Assembly: GCA_963783865.1 (NCBI GenBank) | Contig: CAWAPD010000001.1 | Span: 372,001-436,000 of the forward strand | Direction: 5' to 3' | Origin: CAWAPD01 sp963783865 | GTDB lineage: Bacteria > Actinomycetota > Thermoleophilia > UBA2241 | DNA: 64,000 bases | Part shown: positions 9,064-16,255 of the stretch, one piece after another | Position numbering within the stretch: position 1 is the stretch's first letter | Layout: every line of letters begins with the position of its first letter | Notes under the pieces: generated by a model | Database searches by the model: none | The model's input: the letters and a program-made list of their open reading frames with translations, nothing else | Told to the model about the DNA's origin: nothing | Made by a program: the position numbers and the translations under genes

Positions 9064-10746
9064 TTGGCTGATTCGAAGATCAGGATCCTGGTCATCGACG
9101 ATCACGAGGACCTCACGACGATGGTCCGCGACGTCCTCGAGGCGCGCGACTACGAGGTGCTGACCGCCAACACCGGCGAGCGCGGCCTCGAGATCGCCTT
9201 CACCGAGCACCCGGAGCTCATCCTCCTCGACGTGATGATGCCCGGCATGGACGGCTACCAGGTCTGCCGCGAGCTCCAGTTCGGCTATACCAAGGACATC
9301 CCGATCGTCTTCCTCACGGCCAAGACCCAGCTCGCGTCGATGATGGAGGCCAACCGCTCCGGCGCCAGCGCCTTCATCACCAAGCCTTTCCGCGTGGAGC
9401 ACCTCGTGCAGACCGTGCGCGACGTGCTGCGCGACGCCTCGGTGTACTTCGACGAGATCACCGGCCTGCCCACCCTGGCGCAAGCCCAGGTCGAGGTGCA
9501 GCGCGAGCTCGCCGAGCACCATCACCTGGGCCTCATGTACGTGAGCCTCGACGGGATCTTCGGCCTCGAGCAGGTGCAGGGCTTCGAGGCTGTCGACGAG
9601 GTGTTCCGCATCGTCGGCCAGAAGCTGGTCGACGCCAGGGGCGCGTTCCTGCGCGAAGAAGACTTCATCTCGATCTCCAGCCTCGGCAACGCCTTCCTGA
9701 TCATCCTCGCGCCGTCGCGCGAGCAGAGGGCCGTCGACGAGCAGGACATGCGGCTGATCAAGGAGCGTCTCGAGACCAACCTGATCGCCCACCTCGAGGA
9801 AGAGCTCGAGGAGATGCTGCTCGCCAAGATCCAGGTGTACGTGGGCTACGCACGGCTCGCCCAGTCGCCCAAGGTGCGCTTCAAGCGCGCCCTGCTGCAG
9901 GCCATCGAAGACGCCACCCGCGGCATCCAGATCGAGCGCGAGGAGAACTACAACCGGCTCGTCGACGAGCTGGACCGCGTGCTCGCCAACCAGGAGATCA
10001 CCTCGGTCTACCAGCCCGTCGTCGCCCTCGACGACTTCTCCGTCCTCGGCTACGAGGTGCTCGCCCGCGGTCCCATGCAGAGCTCGCTGCACCGGCCCGA
10101 CGTGCTGTTCGACGTGGCCCGCGACCAGGGCCGGGTGGAGGAGCTCGACCGTATCTGCCGGATGATCGCCGCCCGCGGCGGCGCCACGCTGCCCGACGAC
10201 ACGCTGCGGTTCATCAACACCGAGCCGGTGAACCTCTTCTTCCGGGCGCGCAGCGACCTCTTCATCGAGGAGTTCGTCGAGGCGACTCCCGAGCACCTGC
10301 GCTCCAAGACCGTCATGGAGATCACCGAGAAGAGCATCATCGACGACTTCGGCCACTTCCGCGAGGTCGTGGCCAAGCTGCGCGAGCACGGCTTCCGGAT
10401 CGCCATCGACGACGCCGGCGCCGGCTACTCCGGCCTGCAGACGATCGTCGAGATCGAGCCCGACTTCATCAAGCTCGACATCAGCCTGATCCGCAACCTC
10501 GACACCTCGGTCGTCAAGCAGAAGCTGGTCAAGACGCTCAAGGACTTCTGTGTCTCGGCCGGGATCACGCTGATCGCCGAAGGGGTCGAGACCGAGGAGC
10601 AGCTGGCCTCGCTCAAGGAGCTGCAGATCCCCTACGCCCAGGGGTACCTGTTCGCGTACCCCGGCTCGCCCTATCCGCTCCAGGACCGGATCGAGCCCGG
10701 AGCGAGGGCCGACGACGAGGCCGCCGGGGAGCCCGCGGCCGGCTGA
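9064..10746 (+). CDS. Response regulator with degenerate GGDEF and EAL domain
   Basis: Residues 5-120 are a CheY-like receiver with phospho-acceptor D56 in LILLDVMMPG and K107 in FITKPF. Residues 130-285 resemble a GGDEF domain whose signature is replaced by GNAFL (208-212), so cyclase activity is unlikely. Residues 305-545 form an EAL domain with EVLAR (332-336), IDDAGAGYS (D450, D451), FIKLD (K471) and IAEGVETEEQL, the residues needed for cyclic-di-GMP hydrolysis. The product should be a phosphorylation-controlled phosphodiesterase. The start is TTG 9064 after GTGAGG. No partner kinase is adjacent. Confidence 0.88.
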   Translation: MADSKIRILVIDDHEDLTTMVRDVLEARDYEVLTANTGERGLEIAFTEHPELILLDVMMPGMDGYQVCRELQFGYTKDIPIVFLTAKTQLASMMEANRSGASAFITKPFRVEHLVQTVRDVLRDASVYFDEITGLPTLAQAQVEVQRELAEHHHLGLMYVSLDGIFGLEQVQGFEAVDEVFRIVGQKLVDARGAFLREEDFISISSLGNAFLIILAPSREQRAVDEQDMRLIKERLETNLIAHLEEELEEMLLAKIQVYVGYARLAQSPKVRFKRALLQAIEDATRGIQIEREENYNRLVDELDRVLANQEITSVYQPVVALDDFSVLGYEVLARGPMQSSLHRPDVLFDVARDQGRVEELDRICRMIAARGGATLPDDTLRFINTEPVNLFFRARSDLFIEEFVEATPEHLRSKTVMEITEKSIIDDFGHFREVVAKLREHGFRIAIDDAGAGYSGLQTIVEIEPDFIKLDISLIRNLDTSVVKQKLVKTLKDFCVSAGITLIAEGVETEEQLASLKELQIPYAQGYLFAYPGSPYPLQDRIEPGARADDEAAGEPAAG

Positions 10747-10772
10747 CGCGCATGCATGTTGACACGCCGTGG

Positions 10773-10778
10773 TAGAAT
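10773..10778 (+). promoter_or_regulatory. -10-like TAGAAT upstream of trp leader
   Basis: TAGAAT lies 10 nt before the leader-peptide ATG (10789). A TTGACA at 10759-10764 is only 8 bp upstream, too close to be its -35 element. Confidence 0.45.
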
Positions 10779-10788
10779 CCCCCCCACG

Positions 10789-10845
10789 ATGAGCGCGGCG
10801 ACCCACACCACGAGCCCTCGTCGCTGGCGCGCCTGGCGCGCCTAG
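10789..10845 (+). CDS. Candidate Trp leader peptide (attenuator)
   Basis: An 18-codon ORF encodes MSAATHTTSPRRWRAWRA with two Trp codons (10825, 10834) two codons apart near its end. It lies 160 nt upstream of trpB2. The Trp codons sit inside a triplicated GGCGCGCC-type unit (TGG-CGC-GCC twice, then TAG-CGC-GCC), so ribosome stalling there would change which downstream arms can pair. No Shine-Dalgarno is seen; a TAGAAT hexamer 10 nt upstream suggests near-leaderless translation. Trp leader peptides of similar length are known ahead of actinobacterial trp operons. Its role here is inferred from position and codons. Confidence 0.55.
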   Translation: MSAATHTTSPRRWRAWRA

Positions 10846-10868
10846 CGCGCCGTGTCCTGACACCCGCC

Positions 10869-10980
10869 GCGGGCGTCCGCCCGCCCCTACCGTCCCAGCC
10901 CCCGGGCAGCCGACGCCTGCGCGTCCCCCGGGAGCGACCGTTGCCGAGTCAACGGGCGACGCGCCGCAACGGCCGTCGCC
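10869..10980 (+). promoter_or_regulatory. Alternative hairpins between trp leader and trpB2
   Basis: Hairpin 1 is 10869-10874 with 10879-10884. CCGTTG at 10938-10943 can pair with CAACGG at either 10950-10955 or 10967-10972. GGCGACG at 10955-10961 can pair with CGTCGCC at 10974-10980, just ahead of the Shine-Dalgarno. The last two pairings compete, as expected for attenuation. Confidence 0.45.
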
Positions 10981-11005
10981 GACCGAGATGAGAAGGAGGT
11001 GCGTC

Positions 11006-12367
11006 ATGACGAAGAAGTTCACGTTGGACGAGGAGAGGATCCCTCGCCGCTGGTACAACATCGGCCCGGATTTCCCGGAGCCGCCTGCGCCTCCGCTGCA
11101 TCCGGGCACCGGACAGCCGGCCGCGGCCGAGGACCTGGCCAACTTCTTCCCCATGGGGCTGGTCGCCCAGGAGGCGACCACGGAGAGCTACGTCGACATC
11201 CCCGATGAGGTACGTGAGATCTACCGCATCTGGAGACCAACGCCCCTGATCCGCGCCACGGGACTCGAGAAGGCGCTCGGCCTCAAGGACGACGTGCGCA
11301 TCTTCTTCAAGAACGAGGGCGTCAGTCCCGCCGGCTCGCATAAGTCGAACACGGCGGTCGCGCAGGCCTACTACAACCGAGAAGGTGGTGTGAAGCGGCT
11401 CGCTACCGAGACCGGCGCCGGCCAGTGGGGCAGCGCCCTGTCGATGGCCTGCCACATGTTCGGCATCGATCTCACCGTCTACATGGTGAAGGTCAGCTAC
11501 GAGCAGAAGCCCTACCGCCGCGTGATGATGGAGCTCTACGGCGCCGAGGTGTACCCCAGCCCGACGCCCCACACCGAGACAGGCAGAAAGGCACTCGAGG
11601 CCGACCCAGACAACCCGGGCAGCCTCGGCCTGGCGATCTCGGAGGCCGTAGAGGACGTCATGACCCACCCGGGTTCCAAGTACGCGCTGGGCAGCGTGCT
11701 CAACCACGTGCTGCTGCACCAGACGATCATCGGCGAGGAGGCGATCGAGCAGGTCGGCGCCGCCGACGCGTATCCCGACGTGGTCATCGGCTGCGTCGGC
11801 GGCGGGTCGAGCTTCGCCGGCATCGCGTTCCCGTTCATGCGGGACGCCATGGCCGGCAAGATGAAGACCCGCTTCGTCGGCGTGGAACCGACCGCCTGCC
11901 CGTCGCTCACCAAGGGCGTGTTCACCTACGACTTCGGCGATGTCGCCCAGACGACACCGCTGCTGAAGATGTACACGCTCGGCCACGACTTCATGCCGGC
12001 CGGCATCCATGCCGGCGGTCTTCGCTACCACGCCATGGCGCCGCTCATCAGCCACGCCTACAACCTCGGGCTGATGGAGGCCGTGTCCGTGCCTCAGACG
12101 AAGGTCTTCGAGGCGGCGCAGCTGTTCGTCCAGACCGAGGCGATCATCCCGGCGCCCGAATCGGCGCATGCCATCCGTGTCGCTATCGACGAGGCGCTCG
12201 CCGCCAAGGCCGAGGGCAAGGCGAAGAACATCCTCTTCAACCTCACCGGCCACGGTCATCTCGACCTCGGCGCCTACCAGAGGTATCTGGAAGGCAAGCT
12301 CGAGGACTACGACCACCCCGAAGAGGCCATCAAGCACGCGATGGAGCACGTGCCGGCCGTCGGCTGA
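11006..12367 (+). CDS. trpB: Tryptophan synthase beta-like (TrpB2 type)
   Basis: The 453-residue PLP protein has K113 in AGSHKSNTA and GGGSS at 265-269. The long N-terminal extension and the RPTPLIRATGLEKALGL segment mark the TrpB2 branch, usually encoded apart from trpA, which condenses indole (or phosphoserine-derived aminoacrylate) to tryptophan. ATG 11006 follows a strong AAGGAGG (10993-10999, 6-nt spacer); the in-frame ATG 10988 overlaps this site and was rejected. No trpA is adjacent. Expression is probably controlled by the leader described above and ends at the hairpin at 12392. Confidence 0.92.
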   Translation: MTKKFTLDEERIPRRWYNIGPDFPEPPAPPLHPGTGQPAAAEDLANFFPMGLVAQEATTESYVDIPDEVREIYRIWRPTPLIRATGLEKALGLKDDVRIFFKNEGVSPAGSHKSNTAVAQAYYNREGGVKRLATETGAGQWGSALSMACHMFGIDLTVYMVKVSYEQKPYRRVMMELYGAEVYPSPTPHTETGRKALEADPDNPGSLGLAISEAVEDVMTHPGSKYALGSVLNHVLLHQTIIGEEAIEQVGAADAYPDVVIGCVGGGSSFAGIAFPFMRDAMAGKMKTRFVGVEPTACPSLTKGVFTYDFGDVAQTTPLLKMYTLGHDFMPAGIHAGGLRYHAMAPLISHAYNLGLMEAVSVPQTKVFEAAQLFVQTEAIIPAPESAHAIRVAIDEALAAKAEGKAKNILFNLTGHGHLDLGAYQRYLEGKLEDYDHPEEAIKHAMEHVPAVG

Positions 12368-12391
12368 CGACGACCCGGTACGCCTCAGGCT

Positions 12392-12430
12392 GAAGGGGGC
12401 GGCGCGCCCTGCGGGCGCGCCGCCCCCTTC
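12392..12430 (+). terminator. Strong GC hairpin after trpB2
   Basis: A perfect 18-bp stem (12392-12409 with 12413-12430) has a 3-nt loop. The stem ends in TTC rather than a long U-run, a style shared by other operon ends in this window. Confidence 0.65.
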
Positions 12431-12506
12431 CCGTCTGATACCATCCCAGCGCCGCGCGCGTCGCCGCCGCGCCGGCCCGATCCGTCTGCCGCATCGGGAG
12501 GGACGA

Positions 12507-14297
12507 GTGCCGGAGTCGAGGCTCTATCGCGTGGCCTGGACGGCCGCCCTGGTCGTCGCCGCGTTCGGGCTCCTCTTCCTCCGCGCTCCCGCCCTGCTGC
12601 CGCTCGACGAGAACCCGCTCTCGTTCGACGGCGGCCAGGCGATGACGACCCTCCAGACCGTGGCCCAGCAGTTCCCGCTCCGCCAGGCCGGCGAACCCGG
12701 CGACCATCGCTGCGCCCTCTGGCTCGTCGGCCAGCTCGAGGCGCTCGGCCTCAGGCCGCAGGTGGACCGCTTCGAACGCGTGATCAACGGCCGCACGGTC
12801 ACGCTCGAGAACGTCTGGGCCGCATCGGGGGGCACCGCGCAGGGCGCGGTGGTCGTGCTCGCCAAGCGCGACTCGCCGCCGCTGGCGACCCAGGGCGCCG
12901 ACGACAACGCCTCAGGGATCGCCGCCGTCCTCGAGCTCGTCCAGGTGCTCACGGCACGCGACCACGCGCGGCCGTTCATCTTCCTCTGGACCGACGGCGA
13001 CAGCTACGGAGCCCTGGGCGCGAGCGATTTCGTCGCCCGCCACGGCGACATCCCGATGATGGGTGTCGTCGCCCTGCAGCAGATCGCCGGGCAAGGCGTG
13101 TCGCGGGTGAGCCTGAACGGCTGGAGCTCGTCGCCGCACGTGGCGCCGCCGTGGCTCTGGGTGCTGGCGCGCACGTCGGTGCTGTCCACCGGACCGCTCG
13201 GGGCGCCGACGCCGGGGGTCGTCGCCCAGCTGCTGCGTCTCGCCGTGCCGGCGTCGTCGGGCAGCCAGGGCCCGTTCGTCGCCGCCGGGATCCCGGCCAT
13301 CTCGCTGAGCGCGCACCCACGCGGTACGCAGCCCGCCGCCGACACCGTCGCCACCGTCTCGGGCGAGACGTTGAACGCCGTCGGCCTCGCGGCGGAGCGG
13401 ATGGTGACCTCGATGGACGCGGCGCCGACGCCGGCGATCGGCGGTCCCGACGCCCTCTTCTTCTCGAAGTACCGCAAGATCAACGGCGGCGTCGTCGAGT
13501 TCGCGCTCATCGTCCTCATGGCCCCGCTGATGGTCCTCACGGTGGACCTGGCCGCGCGCGCCTCGCGCCGGCGAGAGCGCCTGTGGCCGGCGGCGGCGCG
13601 ACTCGGGCTCAGGCTGGCCCCCTGGTACCTCGTGCTGGGCGTCGTCTACCTCGCCAACCTGCTGTCGCTGCTGCCCCACAGCCCCGGCGCCGTGATCCCG
13701 CCCGAGGCCGCCGTGAGCCACGCCCCGCGCTACCTGCGGGTGCTGCTGCTGGTGCTGCTGCTGGCCGTCGCCTACCACTACGCCATGGCGATCGAGCGTC
13801 GCCTTGCCCGGCAGCACCCGGCCGAGTCGCCGGCGGTGGTGCTGGTCGCGCACGCGACCCTGCTGCTCATCGCCCTTCTGACGATCCTGGTGAACCCGTT
13901 CAGCCTGGTGCTGCTCCTGCCGGCGGCCGCCCTGTGGCCGCTCGCACGACCGGGCCGCTGGACCCGCTCGCTGCTGCCCGTGTGGTCCGGACTCGCGGTG
14001 GTCGGCGTCGCCCTGCTGTATATCGGCCTGCGGCTCGGGCTCGGCCTCACCGTCTGGTGGTATTTCTTCCTGCTGCTCGAGAACCGCACCGTGCCGGCCG
14101 CGCCGATCGTGCTGGGGATCGCGCTGGTGGCGACGACCGCGCTGCTCGGCCGCGAGCTGCACGTTCACACCGCGCCCCGGCCTGAGGCGGAAGCGGGCGG
14201 GCGGGGGCGCGGGCGACGTCGCCCCCGCCCGCCCGCGTCCGACGTCTCGCCGCCATCCGCACGGCCGTCCGGCACCGCGGGCGGTAGCGAGGACTAG
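12507..14297 (+). CDS. M28-like metallopeptidase-fold protein with membrane domain, degenerate zinc site
   Basis: GTG 12507 follows GGGAGGG. The 596-residue protein has an N-terminal membrane segment (about 8-28) and an M28 aminopeptidase-like domain (about 45-320) with GADDNASG and DTVATV. The expected His-x-Asp is replaced by AKRDS, and the Glu-Glu motif reads TDGDSYGALG. At least six hydrophobic segments follow (about 335-560). The combination resembles ER M28 proteins and GPI-transamidase GPAA1, which lacks metal ligands. Peptidase activity is doubtful. The C-terminus GRGRGRRRPRPP is encoded on a 16-bp palindrome. Confidence 0.7.
   Translation: MPESRLYRVAWTAALVVAAFGLLFLRAPALLPLDENPLSFDGGQAMTTLQTVAQQFPLRQAGEPGDHRCALWLVGQLEALGLRPQVDRFERVINGRTVTLENVWAASGGTAQGAVVVLAKRDSPPLATQGADDNASGIAAVLELVQVLTARDHARPFIFLWTDGDSYGALGASDFVARHGDIPMMGVVALQQIAGQGVSRVSLNGWSSSPHVAPPWLWVLARTSVLSTGPLGAPTPGVVAQLLRLAVPASSGSQGPFVAAGIPAISLSAHPRGTQPAADTVATVSGETLNAVGLAAERMVTSMDAAPTPAIGGPDALFFSKYRKINGGVVEFALIVLMAPLMVLTVDLAARASRRRERLWPAAARLGLRLAPWYLVLGVVYLANLLSLLPHSPGAVIPPEAAVSHAPRYLRVLLLVLLLAVAYHYAMAIERRLARQHPAESPAVVLVAHATLLLIALLTILVNPFSLVLLLPAAALWPLARPGRWTRSLLPVWSGLAVVGVALLYIGLRLGLGLTVWWYFFLLLENRTVPAAPIVLGIALVATTALLGRELHVHTAPRPEAEAGGRGRGRRRPRPPASDVSPPSARPSGTAGGSED
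14193..14236. repeat. Palindrome in the 3' end of the M28-like gene
   Basis: A perfect 16-bp inverted repeat (14193-14208, 14221-14236, loop 12 nt) encodes an Arg/Gly/Pro-rich tail. It lies just before a second long hairpin at the gene end. Confidence 0.7.
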
Positions 14298-14308
14298 GCC
14301 ACGACGAA

Positions 14309-14348
14309 GACGGGGGCGGGCCGCCTGGTCAGGCGGCCCGCCCCCGTC
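14309..14348. terminator. Bidirectional hairpin between convergent genes
   Basis: A perfect 18-bp stem (14309-14326 with 14331-14348, 4-nt loop) lies between the M28-like stop and the end of the convergent repeat-protein gene. Confidence 0.65.
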
Positions 14349-14366
14349 GAGGCGACTCGGCTCGGA

Positions 14367-15704
14367 TCAGTAGTCTTCTTGGGACAGCGACTCGTCGAGC
14401 GTCTCGGCGACGTCGGGTTCGACCTCGACGTCGGCCGACGGCACCGGCTTCTCTCCGGAATCGCGCGCCAGGAGCGCGGCCTCACCGCTCATCATCGCGT
14501 CGAACGCCTTGGCCTTGAGCCGCGCCCTCGTCTCCTCGATGCGGCGCCGCATCTCGGCCTGGTCGATCTGCGCGTCGCCTGCGGCCGCTGGGGCCGGCTC
14601 CGCCGGCTCTGCGACCGGCTCGGGCGCCGCCTCGGTGACGGGCTCTTCGTAGGCGACCGGCTCGGGCTCGGCTTCGACCACCGGCTCCTCGTAGGCTACC
14701 GGTTCGGGCTCGGCTTCGACCACCGGCTCCTCGTAGGCTACCGGTTCGGGCTCGGCTTCGACGACGGGCTCTTCGTAGGCGACCGGCTCGGGCTCGGCTT
14801 CGACGACCGGCTCCTCGTAGGCGACCGGCTCGGGCTCGGCTTCGACGACGGGCTCTTCGTAGGCGACCGGCTCGGGCTCGGCTTCGACGACGGGTTCTTC
14901 GTAGGCGACCGGCTCGGGCTCGGCTTCGACGACCGGCTCTTCGTAGGCGACCGGCTCCTCGACCCCCAAGCGACCGCTCATAGTGTCGAGACTGCTCTCG
15001 AGGTCCGCGGCGCCGGTGGCGGCCACTTCCTCCTTGGGCTCCGCGACGAGCCCCTCTTGGGCTGCGGGCGCTTCCTCGGCCTGTTCGGGCTCTGCCTCGG
15101 CGACCGGCGCCACCGCTTCTGCCGCTTCGACGACCGGCTCAGCGAAGGGACTCTCGATCTCGGACTCGAGCGCCGCTTTGGTCTCTTCGATGCGGGCGCG
15201 CAGGTCCTCCGCCTCTTCGGCCGGCTGGGGCTCGGCCTCCGCGACAGGTTCCGGCTCGGGCTCGACGTCCGGCTCGGGAACGAAGATGGGCTCGGGTTCG
15301 ACGACCGGCTCGGGTTCGGATTCGACGACCGGCTCGGGAGCGAAGATGGGCTCGGCTTCGACGACCGGCTCGGGTTCGGCTTCGACGACCGGCTCGGGAA
15401 CGAAGACGGGCTCGGGTTCGGATTCGACGACCGGCTCGGGAACGAAGACGGGCTCGGGAACGAAGACGGGCTCGGGTTCGGATTCGACGACCGGCTCGGG
15501 CTCGGCCACCGCCGGCCCGGGCGCCCAGTCGGCGGCCGGTTCCTCGTGCGGCTTGGCCAACTCGGCGACGCGGCCGCTGACGAGCTCACGCACCTGGGGG
15601 CCGAAGATCAACTCTCGCACCTCGCTCCCCTTCTTCGGGGTCACGAGCAGGGCCGCGGTCGCCCCGATCAGGCAACCGAAGAGGAATTTGATCAGCCGTC
15701 CCAT
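14367..15704 (-). CDS. YtxH-like membrane protein with Glu/Pro/Val tandem repeats
   Basis: ATG 15704 follows AAGGAGG with a 5-nt gap; an in-frame start at 15776 lacks a site and was rejected. The 445-residue protein opens with MGRLIKFLFGCLIGATAALL, a YtxH-like membrane helix, then KKGSEVRELIFGPQ. A first repetitive zone follows (EPVVESEPEPVFVPEP type), then a helix RARIEETKAALESEI. Next are eight copies of a 14-residue unit (YEEPVVEAEPEPVA), and then a second helix RRRIEETRARLKAK. The repeats are likely extended and acidic, possibly spanning the wall or acting as a spacer. The function is unknown. Confidence 0.75.
   Translation of the reverse strand: MGRLIKFLFGCLIGATAALLVTPKKGSEVRELIFGPQVRELVSGRVAELAKPHEEPAADWAPGPAVAEPEPVVESEPEPVFVPEPVFVPEPVVESEPEPVFVPEPVVEAEPEPVVEAEPIFAPEPVVESEPEPVVEPEPIFVPEPDVEPEPEPVAEAEPQPAEEAEDLRARIEETKAALESEIESPFAEPVVEAAEAVAPVAEAEPEQAEEAPAAQEGLVAEPKEEVAATGAADLESSLDTMSGRLGVEEPVAYEEPVVEAEPEPVAYEEPVVEAEPEPVAYEEPVVEAEPEPVAYEEPVVEAEPEPVAYEEPVVEAEPEPVAYEEPVVEAEPEPVAYEEPVVEAEPEPVAYEEPVTEAAPEPVAEPAEPAPAAAGDAQIDQAEMRRRIEETRARLKAKAFDAMMSGEAALLARDSGEKPVPSADVEVEPDVAETLDESLSQEDY
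14638..14958. repeat. 42-bp tandem repeat, about 8 copies
   Basis: Near-identical 42-bp units encode YEEPVVEAEPEPVA. Silent variation between units is slight, suggesting recent expansion or slippage. Confidence 0.85.
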
Positions 15705-15797
15705 GGAAGCCTCCTTCAACGCCCCAGCGTTGCGAGTCGTCGTCGCCGTTGAGCCCGGCTGAGTGTCTTTCGACACACGCGAGCCGAATCTTTAACA

Positions 15798-15817
15798 GTG
15801 TACAACCTGGTATACAC
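15798..15817. promoter_or_regulatory. Imperfect palindrome upstream of the YtxH-like gene
   Basis: GTGTACAACCTGGTATACAC is a near-perfect palindrome in an AT-richer stretch about 95 bp upstream of the start at 15704. It could be a regulator site, and TTAAAG (minus strand) beside it could be part of a promoter. Confidence 0.3.
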
Positions 15818-15853
15818 GCCGTCAGCGAGCGGCCGTGGGCGACCGCTACACGC

Positions 15854-16255
15854 TCAGGTCAGCCGCCGCACCGTGACGCTGTTGTCCATCCCGACATTGA
15901 CCAGCGCAGTCCACTCGCCGCCGTACCGCTCGCAGATGCGGACGCCGATCTCGCGCAGCGCCGCCATCGCGGCGGGGTCGGTGAACATGGCGATCGGGAC
16001 CAGGGGGCGGTTGTCGAGCTGCACACGGAGCCCGTCGGCCGCCTGCTTCATGAAGATCGGCTCCTGGGAGAGGCTCGCCGCGGCCGCCGCGTTGGCCTCG
16101 GACACGGCAACGGTGACGGGTGGGAGGGCGGGCGCGGCCGGCGGCTCGTTCGCGAGCTGCTTCTTGGCGCGCTCGCCGTATGAGTAGACGATGAACAGCG
16201 CGAGGCCCATCAGCATCAGCAGCAGCACCGTGATCACGACTCCGGTGTGGCTCAC
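15854..16255 (-). CDS. Membrane-anchored protein of unknown function
   Basis: A 133-residue protein with one N-terminal membrane helix (about 6-27, VVITVLLLMLMGLALFIVYS), a basic stop-transfer YGERAKK and an Ala/Pro linker. A roughly 75-residue C-terminal domain ends GGEWTALVNVGMDNSVTVRRL. I do not recognise the family. GTG 16255 overlaps the rarA stop by GTGA and follows GGGGGGAG, so it is coupled to rarA. Confidence 0.7.
   Translation of the reverse strand: MSHTGVVITVLLLMLMGLALFIVYSYGERAKKQLANEPPAAPALPPVTVAVSEANAAAAASLSQEPIFMKQAADGLRVQLDNRPLVPIAMFTDPAAMAALREIGVRICERYGGEWTALVNVGMDNSVTVRRLT

Noticed and set aside
10759..10764. TTGACA as -35 element for TAGAAT at 10773
   Set aside because: The gap is only 8 bp; a functional spacer is 16-18 bp.
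10988..10990. Upstream ATG as the trpB2 start
   Set aside because: It overlaps the Shine-Dalgarno that serves ATG 11006.
8980..11181. Long minus-strand open frame of 733 codons
   Set aside because: It is the antisense shadow of the response regulator-EAL gene; its composition and lack of motifs fit GC-driven openness.
14638..14958. Regular repeats considered as a CRISPR array
   Set aside because: Units are contiguous without unique spacers and stay in frame within a protein.
14379..15752. Plus-strand open frame with LGLGFDDGLFVGDR-type repeats, antisense to the repeat protein
   Set aside because: The repeats are the complement of the 42-bp units. Only the minus strand has a start with AAGGAGG and a membrane anchor.
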